Source: Balanoglossus misakiensis (lineage: Eukaryota; Hemichordata). From it: DNA of 64,000 nucleotides. Shown piece by piece: positions 40,101 to 51,201 of the stretch (position 1 is the stretch's first letter; the number at the start of each line of letters is the position of its first letter). A program made the position numbers and the translations under genes. The stretch covers positions 13,330,001 to 13,394,000 of the forward strand of contig CM082576.2 in the NCBI GenBank assembly GCA_040954595.2. The letters are read 5' to 3'. The notes under the pieces were generated by a model, which saw only the letters and a program-made list of their open reading frames with translations, ran no database searches and was not told the origin of the DNA.

Positions 40101-42140
40101 GTCCCCTGACAACACCCCTCCGGTAACACCGCCTGAGTCGCCGCTCCCGACGCGTCACGCTCTGCCACACAACGTCGGCGGCGGCGGCAACCCCTCGCCG
40201 TTTGAACAGCTTGCCAAGATGAAAGCCAGCAAGGCCAACGAGAAGAAGAAGAAGGGAACCAGTAGAAGCAGCAGCTCGCAAATGAGACTCTACCCGCACA
40301 GCATCTTCCATCGGGGCAGCGGGAGAAACAAACAGAGGAAACGGTTTGATAGAAATAACCTGTCCCCTCCCATCCATGAATACGCAAAGAGTGAAGACTC
40401 CTATGATGATGACACTGCCAGAGATAGTGGTAGGTTCGAATTTTTTTTTGCTGAATCCCATTGCTAGACACTGCATTTCTACATTCATATGTCAGTCATA
40501 ATTTTCCGCCAAGCACAAAGTGTCAATCAAACATGACCTTGTGGGTCAGTCACAAAGGTCACAGAGGTCAATATTTTTGTTCCTTACTTCAGACTATCAG
40601 TCATTCAACCCTAATCTTTTCTGTTTGCAGAAACAATATCATTACATATAGACACACAGGACAGCTACGGCCTAGCATCGGAGTCGCAAACCGAAGACAG
40701 CACCCGACCTATGCACTATGACGCAGACAGTGTTCGACACCAGTTGGTTGCACTGGAAAAAATGTATCAAGACATTCTCCACGTGATTGGCAGTAATAAA
40801 GATGAGAAAATTCCAAATACGAGATTTATGGGAAGTCAACAGTCATTGCAGTCCAGAGGTAAAGTTCGAGGTGAGAAGAGGAATCTTGTTCTTGCTGGAA
40901 TTTGAACGTATTTTATTTGGTTGTTGTAAAAATTTTACTAACCAGCAGAGAGGATAAAGATATACTTGTAAAGTAGTGGAGAATAAAACAAAGTTGTTTC
41001 AGATACAACCCTTCGTCAGTGGACTGACGACTTACATATTGAAATAATATGTGAAATACCAGTATATTAACAAGAACCATTATGTAGTGACTGATGGAGT
41101 TTTGTGTGTTTCACCAATGACAGGGGGCAGCAGGAGAGGAGGACAGAGAGATAAAGACATCCGCATCGTCAACAAGAGATTTGCCAGAGTGGAGTCCCAC
41201 GTAGTCACCTTGGCAAGAAGTGTTGCTCACCTCTCGTCGGAGTTGCGATCTCAGAACTCGCTCCTTCAAGAAATAGAATTCCTCAAGCACGAAATCCACC
41301 ACCTGAAAGAACTTCACGTGTCGAGGGACTTTGCAATAAGAAGTGGTCAGCAGATCACGCCGTCGGCCGCAAATTCACACAAAATTAAAAAATTAACAAA
41401 GTAAGTTATGGATGTAACCACCCTGTTGCCCGCTAAAACAGAATCAGTAATAGTTGACAGCAAATCAATCAGTGCCTGGCAATGGCTTATAGGTGAAGGG
41501 ATGGTATTGTCCAGTTTTGATCTGCGGTGGATTTTGCTTCACTTCACGATTGTAGACCCTAGTAACATAAAGAGGCAATGTTCTGTCTACTCAACACAAA
41601 CTTCACTATGCACGTACACACTAAAGCAGATACACCATGAGTTAAGAATATTAATTTATTTTTTTCATATATAAAATTTTTTTCGTTTTAGATTTTTTGG
41701 AGAAGAACCACCACTCCTTGCCATATTTCTGAAACAACTGGGTTATGAAGTAAGTTTGTCAACAAATTGTTACTTATTCCTTTCACTTGGTCATTTGATA
41801 GTAATAGTAAAAATACCAATCAGCACAGTGACTCTAAATATTATAATTTTATGCTCATAAATCTCACTGCCACGCTTTCTTTTCACAAAACATTACATTT
41901 CTTCAGAGATAGACTTTCAATTAAAAATATGGTGACAAATTTTGCTAATACAAATGTTGAAAAATAATGTGACAACACTTTTTATTATTTTTTTTCCAGA
42001 AATATGTGCCGTTTTTTGAGAAGGAAAAAGTTGGAATGGTTGAACTGCCGTTTCTCAGCGAGCAACGTCTGGAAAGGCTGGGCATCCCAACAGGGCCTAG
42101 ACTACGCATCATGCACGAGGCGCAACTGATGATGTCATAA
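22167..42140 (+). CDS. CH-domain and SAM-domain scaffold protein (neuron-navigator-like CH), 16 exons
   Basis: Exons: 22167-22322, 24528-24642, 34863-34988, 35349-35413, 35590-35635, 35957-36084, 36389-36532, 36750-36851, 37552-37716, 38286-38473, 38899-39004, 39268-40429, 40631-40858, 41124-41400, 41692-41749, 42000-42140. The sum is 3207 nt (1068 residues) in one frame. Residues about 53-154 form a calponin-homology domain (TTWANGHLKKR, SIGDGLTLVHLLDVL, ENLQKCLHFLESKGV, LADGNLRTTLTLL), closest by eye to NAV2/NAV3/UNC-53, which link the cytoskeleton to cell migration. A long Ser/Pro/Gln/Arg-rich disordered part follows. Residues about 925-975 look like a coiled coil. Residues about 1004-1064 are a SAM domain (LLAIFLKQLGYEKYVPFF, then LGIPTGPRLRIM). 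No AAA ATPase like that of the navigators is present. Intron 2 spans 10.2 kb. A polyadenylation signal lies at 43915-43920. The gene structure is firm; family membership is tentative. Confidence 0.88.
22323..24527 (+). other. Intron 1 of the CH-SAM gene
   Basis: AT-rich intron of 2.2 kb. It holds a G-run near 23720-23734. No exon, RNA gene or mobile element could be supported. Confidence 0.7.
24643..34862 (+). other. Intron 2 of the CH-SAM gene (10.2 kb)
   Basis: No reading frame here looks coding. A possible alternative 5' exon ends at a donor near 28739 (CAACCG|GTAAGA) in a locally less AT-rich stretch, but it has no convincing start codon. A CACTGACTCACTCG-type simple repeat is at 30814-30864. 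A degenerate tRNA-like stretch lies near 32320-32400. The large size is typical of regulatory first introns in developmental genes. Confidence 0.6.
30814..30864. repeat. Short ACTCACTCGCT-type tandem repeat
   Basis: Imperfect repeats of CACTGACTCACTCGCT. The stretch is non-coding, within intron 2 of the CH-SAM gene. Confidence 0.75.
37179..37193. repeat. Poly-C run
   Basis: An uninterrupted run of about 15 C in intron 8 of the CH-SAM gene. It is likely polymorphic in length and prone to sequencing error. Confidence 0.85.
39358..39560 (+). repeat. Coding repeats: RDFSP/RDSSP units in the CH-SAM protein
   Basis: In exon 12 the protein repeats RDFSPARQQ and RDSSPVRQP alternately about seven times, near residues 478-540. 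Each unit has a Ser-Pro preceded by Arg, so it could be a proline-directed phosphorylation array. At DNA level the units of about 30 bp are near-identical, indicating expansion by slippage or unequal crossing over. Confidence 0.85.
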
Positions 42141-44798
42141 CATACAAAAAATCGACCAGTGATGTCATCGCTGAACCCAAAGTGCTGCAACTGCCGAAAT
42201 CGTCCATTTGTCTTGTCTTCGACTGTGAACATTTTTATGTTTTCTACTAATCGATTCTCAGGATATGGCCAGTGATGTGACTGGTCCGTGTATACAGCCT
42301 GTGATTTTGATTGTCTTTGAACGTTACGAGTATGCAAGACTGATTGTAACTGACACAAGCATGGAAGTTGATAAGGGTGAATTGACTTCAGAGTACATAA
42401 GGGGGTGTTGTGTTAATGTCTCGCATGAATTAATGGATTTATTGACTGTACATAATTTGTACTGGAAGCAAAGCCGATCTTCATTGTATAAATTCAGATG
42501 CATGAAGTTGTTCTCTGACTGTACAGATAGCTCTATATGTCCCTCCATTGAATCACAAAGGGTGAATTCAAATTCTCTTCTGGTGAAACACTGCCCAGCT
42601 CATATTGTCAGGTCTCTGCTAAGAGGTCAGGGAGCGTGGAAAAAATCTGTCAAACAAAATTTGTTATCGCTTTTGTAAGTTAGATAATTTTCAATTTGTG
42701 TATACAAAAAACGTTTACACAGACAATCTAACTGTGGAAATATGTAGAATGGTGTGACATTTGAAATTTATCAAAAATACAGGGAAAAGTCGCCAGTCGA
42801 CAATTTTCCTGTTGTATTTGCCGATTAACTGGAGGAAATGGCTGAGATATATATCCCAACGAATCGAGTAAACTGGTGGAGTGTTTGCGTACCGTATAAG
42901 AATGTGGTTTTTGTCCTCATGCATCGTCGATCTTTTGTGGAAAGTAACCAGTTATGACAGTACTGTACAAGACAGTGGTATCGTGCATTCCTACATGCAG
43001 AAATGTGGAATGCGATTAAGCTGGAAATACTGGACGGTGTCGCCCCCTGATTCGGAGATGAGCACCTACTGTTTGACGTGTGGGTTTTCTCCACACGCGA
43101 TTCTCTCATGACAATTTCTGGACGACTATGAACTTTATCAAACCTTGAATTATGTAATGATCAAAACTGATCATTTAAAATGAGATGACATTCCGTGAGG
43201 AAAAAAAATACTTGCCACTTCAAACGCAATAGTGGGGCTGGACCCCCCGTGGTGTGGTCATTGAACATTTGAAGATTATGTGTCAGATCCAGTTTTCTGG
43301 AAAAGAGAGCTGTTCTTATCAAGAAATATTTATGTTGTCTTGAAAATATAACAGTATGATCATCTGAATGTAAGTTTTAAGTAATTTAAAACATTGAGCA
43401 GGGAGTTGCCACTTATCCACACTAAGTATGGGTGATATAAACTCCTGAAAGCTGCTCGAAATCTTCTGGTGGTTTCATAAATGAAGGTGTCTTCATTTGA
43501 ACCATTTACTGGTCTACGTCAGTTTTTAATCCCTTTTTGTCCAAAAAGAGTCCAACAAGGAATATATTTTTTAACCTGACCATCAATTTTTTGCCTTCAT
43601 GTTGCCAGATGTGTTTTTTTAACGATTTTACTATTGCAAGTTTCCATGACTGCGTCCCTCAACACAAATCAGTATTGTTGCACCCTATCTACGTTTGTCG
43701 TCCCCAAAAATTGCTAAAAACATTATTAAATGGTGTCATTTGTATGACATGAAGTTGATTTGAGATTTTATATTTTTTTCAATGAAGTTGCAAATATGAA
43801 ATGCTGTAATCATTTTTAATGAAGCTTCCATTGTTTGTAAGTACTATTAGCATCTGGTAGCAATAAATTGTTTTACAATTTGGAATTATTTATTTTATAT
43901 TTAGCTAATGTTTTAATAAACCTTGTGTAACTTGGCACTTGTTTGACTGATCGTTTTTATGGGTTGATATTGACATGGAGAGTGGTGTGTGGCTGAGATG
44001 GGTGCGTTTCTGTACATTGCTAGTATTTTATGGCTGCAAGGTCTTGACAAGTGAAAGTTACTTTATTTTCGTGAAAAGTTGCTGTGGACTAGAATAGTGC
44101 AAGTAAAGCCTTGTGCATTATCTGCATCCCCATATTGACAAAACTGGACAATCTTGGAAAGAGAGAATTTTGGTATGCCAGCAATACACAAAAGATTAAA
44201 GCAGTGGTTATTTAGCTTTTAGTTGTGCCTGTGCATGTATGCGAGTATATGTATACCGAGTTGTGCATCATCAACGTATCTCCACAACTCTAAGAAGAGC
44301 GCCACCAAGCGTCAACACTGACCAATGTACCAACGGTGAAAGTGCGACATTATGGTAATCTCTGGAATAAGCGGGTAATTCAGGAAAAATTGAGATATTA
44401 CCCTATTTACCCTGATAAATTATGGCCGGATGCATCACGTGCGATATAGCGTGGCCCACGGTTTGTCGTCTGCAATATTATCCTGTGGGAAGCGTGCAAT
44501 GCATTGTGGAACTGGAAATATGACTTGAATACCCTAGCATGTTTGATTTTTGAATTGTATCTCGAGTTCTGGTCACAAGTGGCCTTACCTTTCCCATGAT
44601 ACCAAATTATAATATCATAAGTCAAAGTTTGTATATTAAGTTTTGAAATGTAACTTTGAAATGAAAAATCACCTTGAGCGTTAGGCGTTGCCACCGTGAG
44701 AATGACGATATTATTTGATGTTCTATAATTTTGTAGGATAGGATCCGGGGATGAAAGAGAAAAATGACGCGTAATTCACCACGGTGTGGAGTGACCGT
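42141..44798. other. 3' UTR of the CH-SAM gene, then intergenic DNA
   Basis: The 3' UTR probably runs to the AATAAA at 43915-43920, about 1.8 kb. The sequence beyond, up to the duplicated segment at about 44.8 kb, shows no supportable gene. Confidence 0.6.
43915..43920 (+). terminator. Polyadenylation signal AATAAA for the CH-SAM gene
   Basis: A canonical hexamer downstream of the stop at 42140, followed by GT-rich DNA (CCTTGTGTAAC). An earlier AATAAA at 43862 is a possible alternative. Confidence 0.55.
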
Positions 44799-45394
44799 GA
44801 ATTCACCAAGCTGATTGGTCGACCGGAAAAGTTAAACACGTGGATTATGCCACGGGCCAAAAACAATCAAAGCCGATTGGTTAACATGATAGCCTCTTCA
44901 CACCTCAACGATAGTGGACACGGGAATTGCAAAGTAATGAAATTGGTTAATAATGAAGACACTTATTGTAAAATAGAAATATTCGTTGAGTATTATATGC
45001 AGTGAGTAAATATCTAAGCTTATGAGACGCATCGTACCTTATATTTTAAGGGTGAACGCTCCTCCTATAGAGAACTACATTTTTTGTATCGCGTAATAAA
45101 AAAATCGGATGTTTATGCAAATTAATTAAGGTATAAATACCGAAGACCACAGGATGAACGTCATTTGTGTTTTCATTTCATTTCCTTTTCTTTTCGTGTG
45201 CTGGGTTTTACCGGGCGCGGCTTGTCTTGGTTCTCTACGAGGCGTTGCGGTATGCTTTCATCTCCAGTTTTCACCGTTTTGGTTGCGTTAGTCCTGGCCA
45301 CCGGGCATGGCCAGGAAGCCACGCCGAACACGGACGCACTGCTCGACAAGCTGTCAAACCTGTTCAGGGACGCCAACACCCTCCACACGATTCT
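44799..45394 (+). repeat. Segmental duplicate, copy 1 (promoter and exon 1 start)
   Basis: Matches 50627-51201 in direct orientation at high identity, covering the upstream region, octamer, TATA box, 5' UTR and the first part of exon 1. Copy 2 lacks about 24 bp near 44820 and contains scattered substitutions. Copy 1 feeds the intact repeat-precursor gene. Confidence 0.9.
45115..45138 (+). promoter_or_regulatory. POU octamer/homeodomain site and TATA box
   Basis: ATGCAAAT (45115-45122) runs directly into TAATTAA, then TATAAAT (45132-45138). A start about 30 bp beyond the TATA box falls near 45162. That is after the ATG at 45154 and before the ATG at 45252, which supports 45252 as the true start codon. 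The same arrangement is kept in the duplicate at 50921-50944. Octamer plus TAAT is the classic POU-homeodomain site, suggesting cell-type-specific expression (inference). Confidence 0.75.
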
Positions 45395-48300
45395 GCAAAA
45401 CCTGAATGGCACGTTGAACAGACGATACAGCGAGGCCGTGTCTGCTGGCATCATCTCGAAGGCGGACGACATCGACGAAGAACTTGACGGTGTCCAGGCC
45501 ACGTTAGATTTGCTCGTGAAGGCGCCATCGGTCGACGTGGATGCCCTGTCTGGACAAGTTGGTGAATTTAGGAACATGGTGAGTGTACTCGTAAACTTTT
45601 TAGGACGAAGTTTTATCATGGAGCCCCGTGGTTTCATAAGCGTTCTTATTCATTGTAGCCTTGCTCAGTTTCTTGACCGAGACGCGTCTTTTTTTCCGCA
45701 GTTCAACAACCCAGAACATGTTTGCCCAATATTCCTTTCTACGTTTGTTGGAATGCTTGCTACTCAAATTCTCGAGTCCCGGCGTTTGCTGAAATTAATA
45801 TAGTATGACAAACGAGTAAATTCCGTTTGTTTCCTTTTCACCGTCTTTTCCGCTAAAGTCATTGAAATTATTTCATTTGCAGATATCGACACTGAGAATG
45901 AAAGAGAAATCCAAGCTACACACGTGGTCTCGAAGTTACCAGACGATTGCAGTCGCGCTAGACCAACTTGAGAATATTGAAAACCAGTTATTAGACGGTG
46001 AGTATAAATGCATGGATGCGAAACCAGAAAAAAAGAAATGGCGCAATTGAGTTATCATAATATTTTGTGAACGTAACTTTCAGAATTGTCCCGTCCATGC
46101 AGTGGAACATGTGGTGGGCGTGGTAATTTAGACAACTGCGATGATTTCCTGAAATAACATGGATAATCGGTCATTCGACATCTCGATATCTCGAGCAGTC
46201 TGTAGTGCGCTGCATTTTGATGTAAATGAGTCAAATCCATCCACCTGTCCTGACGTCACTAAATCCCGATACTAACGGATCCACCTGTCGGATGCACGGA
46301 CAAACTGGGTCACCAAATATCGTCAATGCGTCTTGATATGTTGTACTATTGCTACTAGTAGTCCATGCATTATATTATAAACCACGCGCCTGAATTGCGG
46401 GATTGTATATCCGTGCCAATTTCCTTACCATTTGTGTCGAAAACACGTCATATTGAAAATGGAAGGCGTTTAGCGACTGCATTTGTCGTCAGAATGACCA
46501 TTGCTGGCTTTACAAACGAGCAGATTTTCATTCGAAAGTAGTTCATTTAAGAAATCTGGGAATGTATCGCAATTTACTAAAATGTGCATGCCCTCGCCGC
46601 TTAGAACGTTTTTCATATTAAGTTCGCAGAATGAGTATACATCCAATCGTAGCAGAACACTCGTATCAGACGAGCAAGTTAAGCGATTTCCATGCCGACG
46701 AAACATTTCTCCATCCACATTCCAATTTCCAGACATGCAAGCATTGACTTCATCAAGACTTTGTCTAAAGAACACGGGCAACACACAGCTTCTGGAAACT
46801 GCGTCTACCAATACACTGGCAACCTCGGAACCAATGCTGATACCCGCTACTATTACATCACTACAGGATTTAACAGACGTGTTGAACGCCCCACAAAATT
46901 ATGAAGGTTTGTGCCATACATTGTCATGCTCTGATGAAAAGTGTTACTTATGTTTTATCCCCGCGAGTTGCAACTCGATAAATAGGCCTATATTTAAATC
47001 TCCAATAATCATGGATATGCTTTTCGTTATATTAATATATTTCCTGATATTATATACACTTATTATAAACTCAAACCTGTTACGCCATTTTATTTTTTTA
47101 GAACTGAAAGAGTTACAAGTGCCTAAAGATCTACTGGTTTACATCAACCATACCAAACACGTACTGGGTCGCGTATTCTGTGAGAATACGGAAGACAACC
47201 ACCACGGCAGAAGAAAACGAAGCTCCCTTTTCGAAACGCTTGGAAATGGAATGTCGTTCAGGGATATTCTGCTGGCTCGTCAATCGGAGTGTGTCCAGGT
47301 TGCTAACCCAAAGGACAGAGCCATCTGCCGAGTGATTCATTTGGATCATCTGAAGCCAAGCGAAGAACAGGAACTCAAGGAGACGGTGATGCGGGTCTTC
47401 AGTGGAGATTCCTCGGTTACGGTGTCTTCAAAAAAGTTGCAAAAGGCCGTCAATGATGTCCTTGGTGATCTGGCTAGTTCGGTTTCTGTTGAATCTGGAC
47501 GAGCTACAACTATTGAAGAAGACCTTTACGAAAGTTTGCGAGGAGACTGTTCAACAATCTCAAATTCGGTGGACAAAGCTATATGCGAAGTTGTGAAATC
47601 CGACAGGTTGAGCTCCGAGGAAGAAAAGGAATTGGAAAAGGCGGCAAAACTGATTCAAAATGGCGCCTCTAAAGTTTCAGTATCGTCAGAAAAACTTCAA
47701 AAAGCAGTTAACGACGTCCTGAATGAAGTTGGTTCATCTGTCTCGGTCGGTGATAGAGATGATCTTGAAGACCTTTACGAAAGTCTGCGAGGAGACTGTT
47801 CAACAATATCAAATTCGGTGGACAAAGCTATATGCGAAGTTGTGAAATCCGACAGGTTGAGCTCCGAGGAAGAAAAGGAATTGGAAAAGGCGGCAAAACT
47901 GATTCAAAATGGCGCCTCCAAAGTTTCAGTATCGTCAGAAAAACTTCAAAAAGCAGTTAACGACGTCCTTAATGAAGTTGGTTCATCTGTATCGGTCGGC
48001 GATAGAGATGATCTTGAAGACCTTTACGAAAGTCTGCGAGGAGACTGTTCAACAATATCAAATTCGGTGGACAAAGCTATATGCGAAGTTGTGAAATCCG
48101 ACAGGTTGAGCTCCGAGGAAGAAAAGGAACTGGAAAAGGCGGCAAAACTGATTCAAAATGGCGCCTCCAAAGTTTCAGTATCGTCAGAAAAACTTCAAAA
48201 AGCAGTGAACGACGTCCTTAATGAAGTTGGTTCATCTGTCTCGGTCGGCGATAGAGATGATCTTGAAGACCTTTACGAAAGTCTGCGAGGAGACTGTTCT

Positions 48301-49530
48301 ACAATATCAAATTCGGTGGACAAAGCTATATGCGAAGTTGTGAAATCCGACAGGTTGAGCTCCGAAGAAGAAAAGGAACTGGAAAAGGCGGCAAAACTGA
48401 TTCAAAATGGCGCCTCCAAAGTTTCGGTGTCGTCAGAAAAACTTCAAAAAGCAGTGAACGACGTCCTGAATGAAGTTGGTTCATCTGTCTCGGTCGGTGA
48501 TAGAGATGATCTTGAAGACCTTTCCGAAAGTCTGCGAGGAGACTGTTCAACAATATCTAATTCGGTGGACAAAGCTATTTGCGAAGTTGTGAAATCCGAC
48601 AGGTTGAGCTCCGAGGAAGAAAAGGAACTGGAAAAGGCGGCAAAACTGATTCAAAATGGCGCCTCCAAAGTTTCGGTGTCGTCAGAAAAACTTCAAAAAG
48701 CAGTTAACGACGTCCTTAATGAAGTTGGTTCATCTGTCTCGGTCGGCGATAGAGATGATCTTGAAGAAGACCTGTTGGAACAGTCCACGGGGTTCCGGAA
48801 TTACGTGCCTACTTTTCCAGACGTTGTTGATGATGGGAACGGTGTCACAGACGAGGAAGAACGTGGCCAATTACTAACCAGGTGGTAAGTGCTTTGTCTT
48901 TGAAAAGTCGTAACTATTCCGTCTCGTATTGCTGTTGTGACTGCCTGTTGGCAAAATAGTTCATGTAGTGCATTCATGTTGTACAATCGTAATTCATTGC
49001 TGTTTAACCGCGCGGATTTTCCCTCCAAGGTACTCATTGTTCTACGATTCTTGTTACGACGTCGCAAAATGGGTGTTGGTGATGGATGTACAAATGTACT
49101 AAATGAAGTGCAAATTTGGACCCCTGTCGCATCTTTAAGAATGCTCAAATCCGATGGAATTATTCCGCATAAATTGTGCATGTTTATAAAGAGGCATAAG
49201 AAGCATCTTATTTTTTTACTTTGCAGGTTTAATCTTCTGAGAAGACAAAGAAGGGATGTCGAGGATGTTGAAAAATGCGTCTCGCTTTCTTCCTATCTGC
49301 AAAACGATATTCCAGTACCGCCTAATGTTTTGAAACGGATACAAGACTCCTTAGATGAACTGTCCTCGCCTCCAGTTGTAAAATTCTCCACCGTTCACGA
49401 GGACACGTTTGTGGATCTGAAGCTCCTTCCGTGGACTTTGGGCAGGGTGAATGGCGGATTATCGGAGTGGGCGGACGCACTACACGACATCGTGACTTTT
49501 GACAAAGAACTTCTCAAATGTCAACAGTAA
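45252..49530 (+). CDS. Secreted helical repeat precursor with five 83-residue repeats
   Basis: Exons: 45252-45578, 45883-45997, 46733-46906, 47102-48884, 49227-49530, closing to 2703 nt (900 residues). An optional 39-nt exon (46084-46122, phase 1 both sides) would add 13 residues including CSGTCGGRG. The start MLSSPVFTVLVALVLATGHGQ is a signal peptide. Exon 1 and 2 products are predicted helices rich in Leu/Asp/Glu. In exon 4 a divergent repeat (from about 47280) is followed by five near-identical 83-residue repeats (47521-48765). Each repeat has two cysteines (GDCSTISNSVDKAICEVV). A furin-type site GRRKRS precedes the repeats and RRQRRD follows them, so the precursor may be cut to release the repeat block. 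A 3' UTR intron probably follows the stop (donor near 49542, acceptor near 49709). I do not recognise the family. Confidence 0.85.
47521..48765 (+). repeat. Five tandem 249-bp coding repeats
   Basis: Copies begin at 47521, 47770, 48019, 48268 and 48517, each exactly 249 bp with no indels. Differences between copies are a few scattered substitutions, for example TAC to TCC in copy 5 (Tyr to Ser in DLYES). All five lie in one exon. A diverged sixth unit precedes them. Confidence 0.97.
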
Positions 49531-50626
49531 AGTTTGGTGGTAAGTGTAAAGAATCTAATAGTGAATTCTTCTATAGCGCACATCACAAGTATCCAAATAC
49601 TGGTAATGTATGACAAAGGCGCTTCTTCAATTACAAGCTGTAACATTACTCCATACTCATGTAATAAGGAATGTATAAAAACGTATGGTTGCTCTATCAT
49701 TTTTTTTCAGACCCCAGACTCCAAAAATTCCGAGGCAGCAAAGATGTCATGAAAGCTCCACCTGTAAAAAGCACGACGAAGTATCCAGTCCTGTATAAAA
49801 CCTCCGCACCTGTACATGCCAATCCCGGTCTAACCCTGTACATGTATAGTTCATATAATTTAAATTAATTTATATGTATATTTATATTTGATTTATGATT
49901 TGTAAATTAATTTATGAAAAAAATAATTAAATTTTGATGTGAAATCTACTTAATCTTGCATGGTCAGTTACTTTGTTGAAAGATATGGGCTACTGTATGA
50001 CTTTTACATCGTAGGTTTGTCGGACCAGGTGTAAACGGGTTCAAAACGTTGGTGAAATATTCCATGTGCGAGCGTGCTTGGCGTCAGGCACATTGTCTAC
50101 ATTGAAATTCTCCAAGATTTGACCACTCTCGCATTTCATTATTTTTTTACCCAAAATCTTTCGAGACAATTGTTATCCCAGGGTGCACATGAAAAACTTA
50201 AAGTTTGTGCATTTTGCCAGCCCTGTCCTGCAATTTTAATCTGGATCATTTAATCGGACATCATTTCATCAAAACTGACGACTCGTATTCGCCGGTGATA
50301 TATAAGTTGCCACTTGTTAACCACTGAATCGAGACTCCCTCATATTTGTCCACGTAGGCCCTAGGTTCCTTGATAGTAACTGTCACGCGCAAGGGTCGAT
50401 GTTAGATCTTATGTCTACAAATGCATACTTTTAATACGCTTGTATCAAAATTGGGGTTCAAACTGTAAAAATTAGTATACAGATATATCGAATATCACAC
50501 CAGAGAAAAGGGTCGGTTAATGCAATATTTTCATATTCGAGACAGCTCCATCATGGCTATGCTGAAGGCACTGTCCCTTTATCCCGCTGAAGGTGCGTGT
50601 GACCTCAACACGTTCCGTATACGGGC
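49531..50626. other. 3' UTR of the repeat gene and intergenic DNA
   Basis: Probably contains a 3' UTR intron ending at an acceptor near 49709 (TTTTTTTCAG) and a last exon to about 49870. A very AT-rich stretch lies at 49850-49940. Nothing else is supportable. Confidence 0.55.
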
Positions 50627-51201
50627 GAAATTCACCAAGCTGATTGTGGATTATGCCACGGGCCAAAATAATCAACGCCCATTGGTTGACATGATAGCTC
50701 CTTCACACCTCAACAATAGTGGACACGGGGATTGCAAAGCAATGGAATTAATTGATAATGAAGACACTTATTGTAAAATAGATATATTCATTGAATATTA
50801 TATACAGTGAGTAAATATCTAAGCTTATGAGGCGCATCGTACCTCATATTTTAAGGGTGAACGCTCCTCCTAAAGAGTACTACATTTTTTGTATCGCGTA
50901 ATGAATAAAATCGGATGTTTATGCAAATTAATTAAGGTATAAATATCGAGGACCGCAAGGTGAACGTCATTTGTGTTTTCATTTCATTTCCTTTTCTTTT
51001 CGTGTGCTGGGTTTTACCGGGCACGGCTTGTCTGGGTTCTCTACGAGGCGTTGCGGTATGCTTTCATCTCCAGTTTTCACCGTTTTGGTTGTGTTGGTCC
51101 TGGCCACCGGGCATGGCCAGGAAGCCACGCCGAACACGGACGCACTGCTCGACAAGCTGTCAAACCTGTTCAGGGACGCCAACACCGTTCACGCAATTCT
51201 G
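50627..51201 (+). repeat. Segmental duplicate, copy 2
   Basis: Second copy of the promoter and exon-1 segment, 5.8 kb downstream in the same orientation. Homology stops abruptly inside exon 1, after the GCAATTCTG at about 51201. The octamer (50921-50928) and TATA box (50938-50944) are intact. Confidence 0.9.

Noticed and set aside
39643-40488. 281-residue minus-strand open frame
   Set aside because: Shadow of CH-SAM exon 12; its composition is low-complexity and no splice context fits.
45154-45251. Alternative start MNVICVFISFPFLF with a second signal-peptide-like frame
   Set aside because: It lies too close to the TATA box to be in the transcript, and its frame ends soon after exon 1 begins. 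The frame from 45252 continues through all exons.
46501-46732. The long open frame from 46501 to 48888 read as one exon
   Set aside because: The upstream part has no phase-compatible acceptor and the frame crosses a likely intron (46907-47101). Splice signals at 46733, 46906 and 47102 give consistent phases instead.
47521-48765. CRISPR-like direct repeats
   Set aside because: The 249-bp units are contiguous, coding and have no spacers, and the genome is eukaryotic.
47402-48877. Several 61-75-residue frames repeating through the array
   Set aside because: Out-of-frame translations of the 249-bp repeats.
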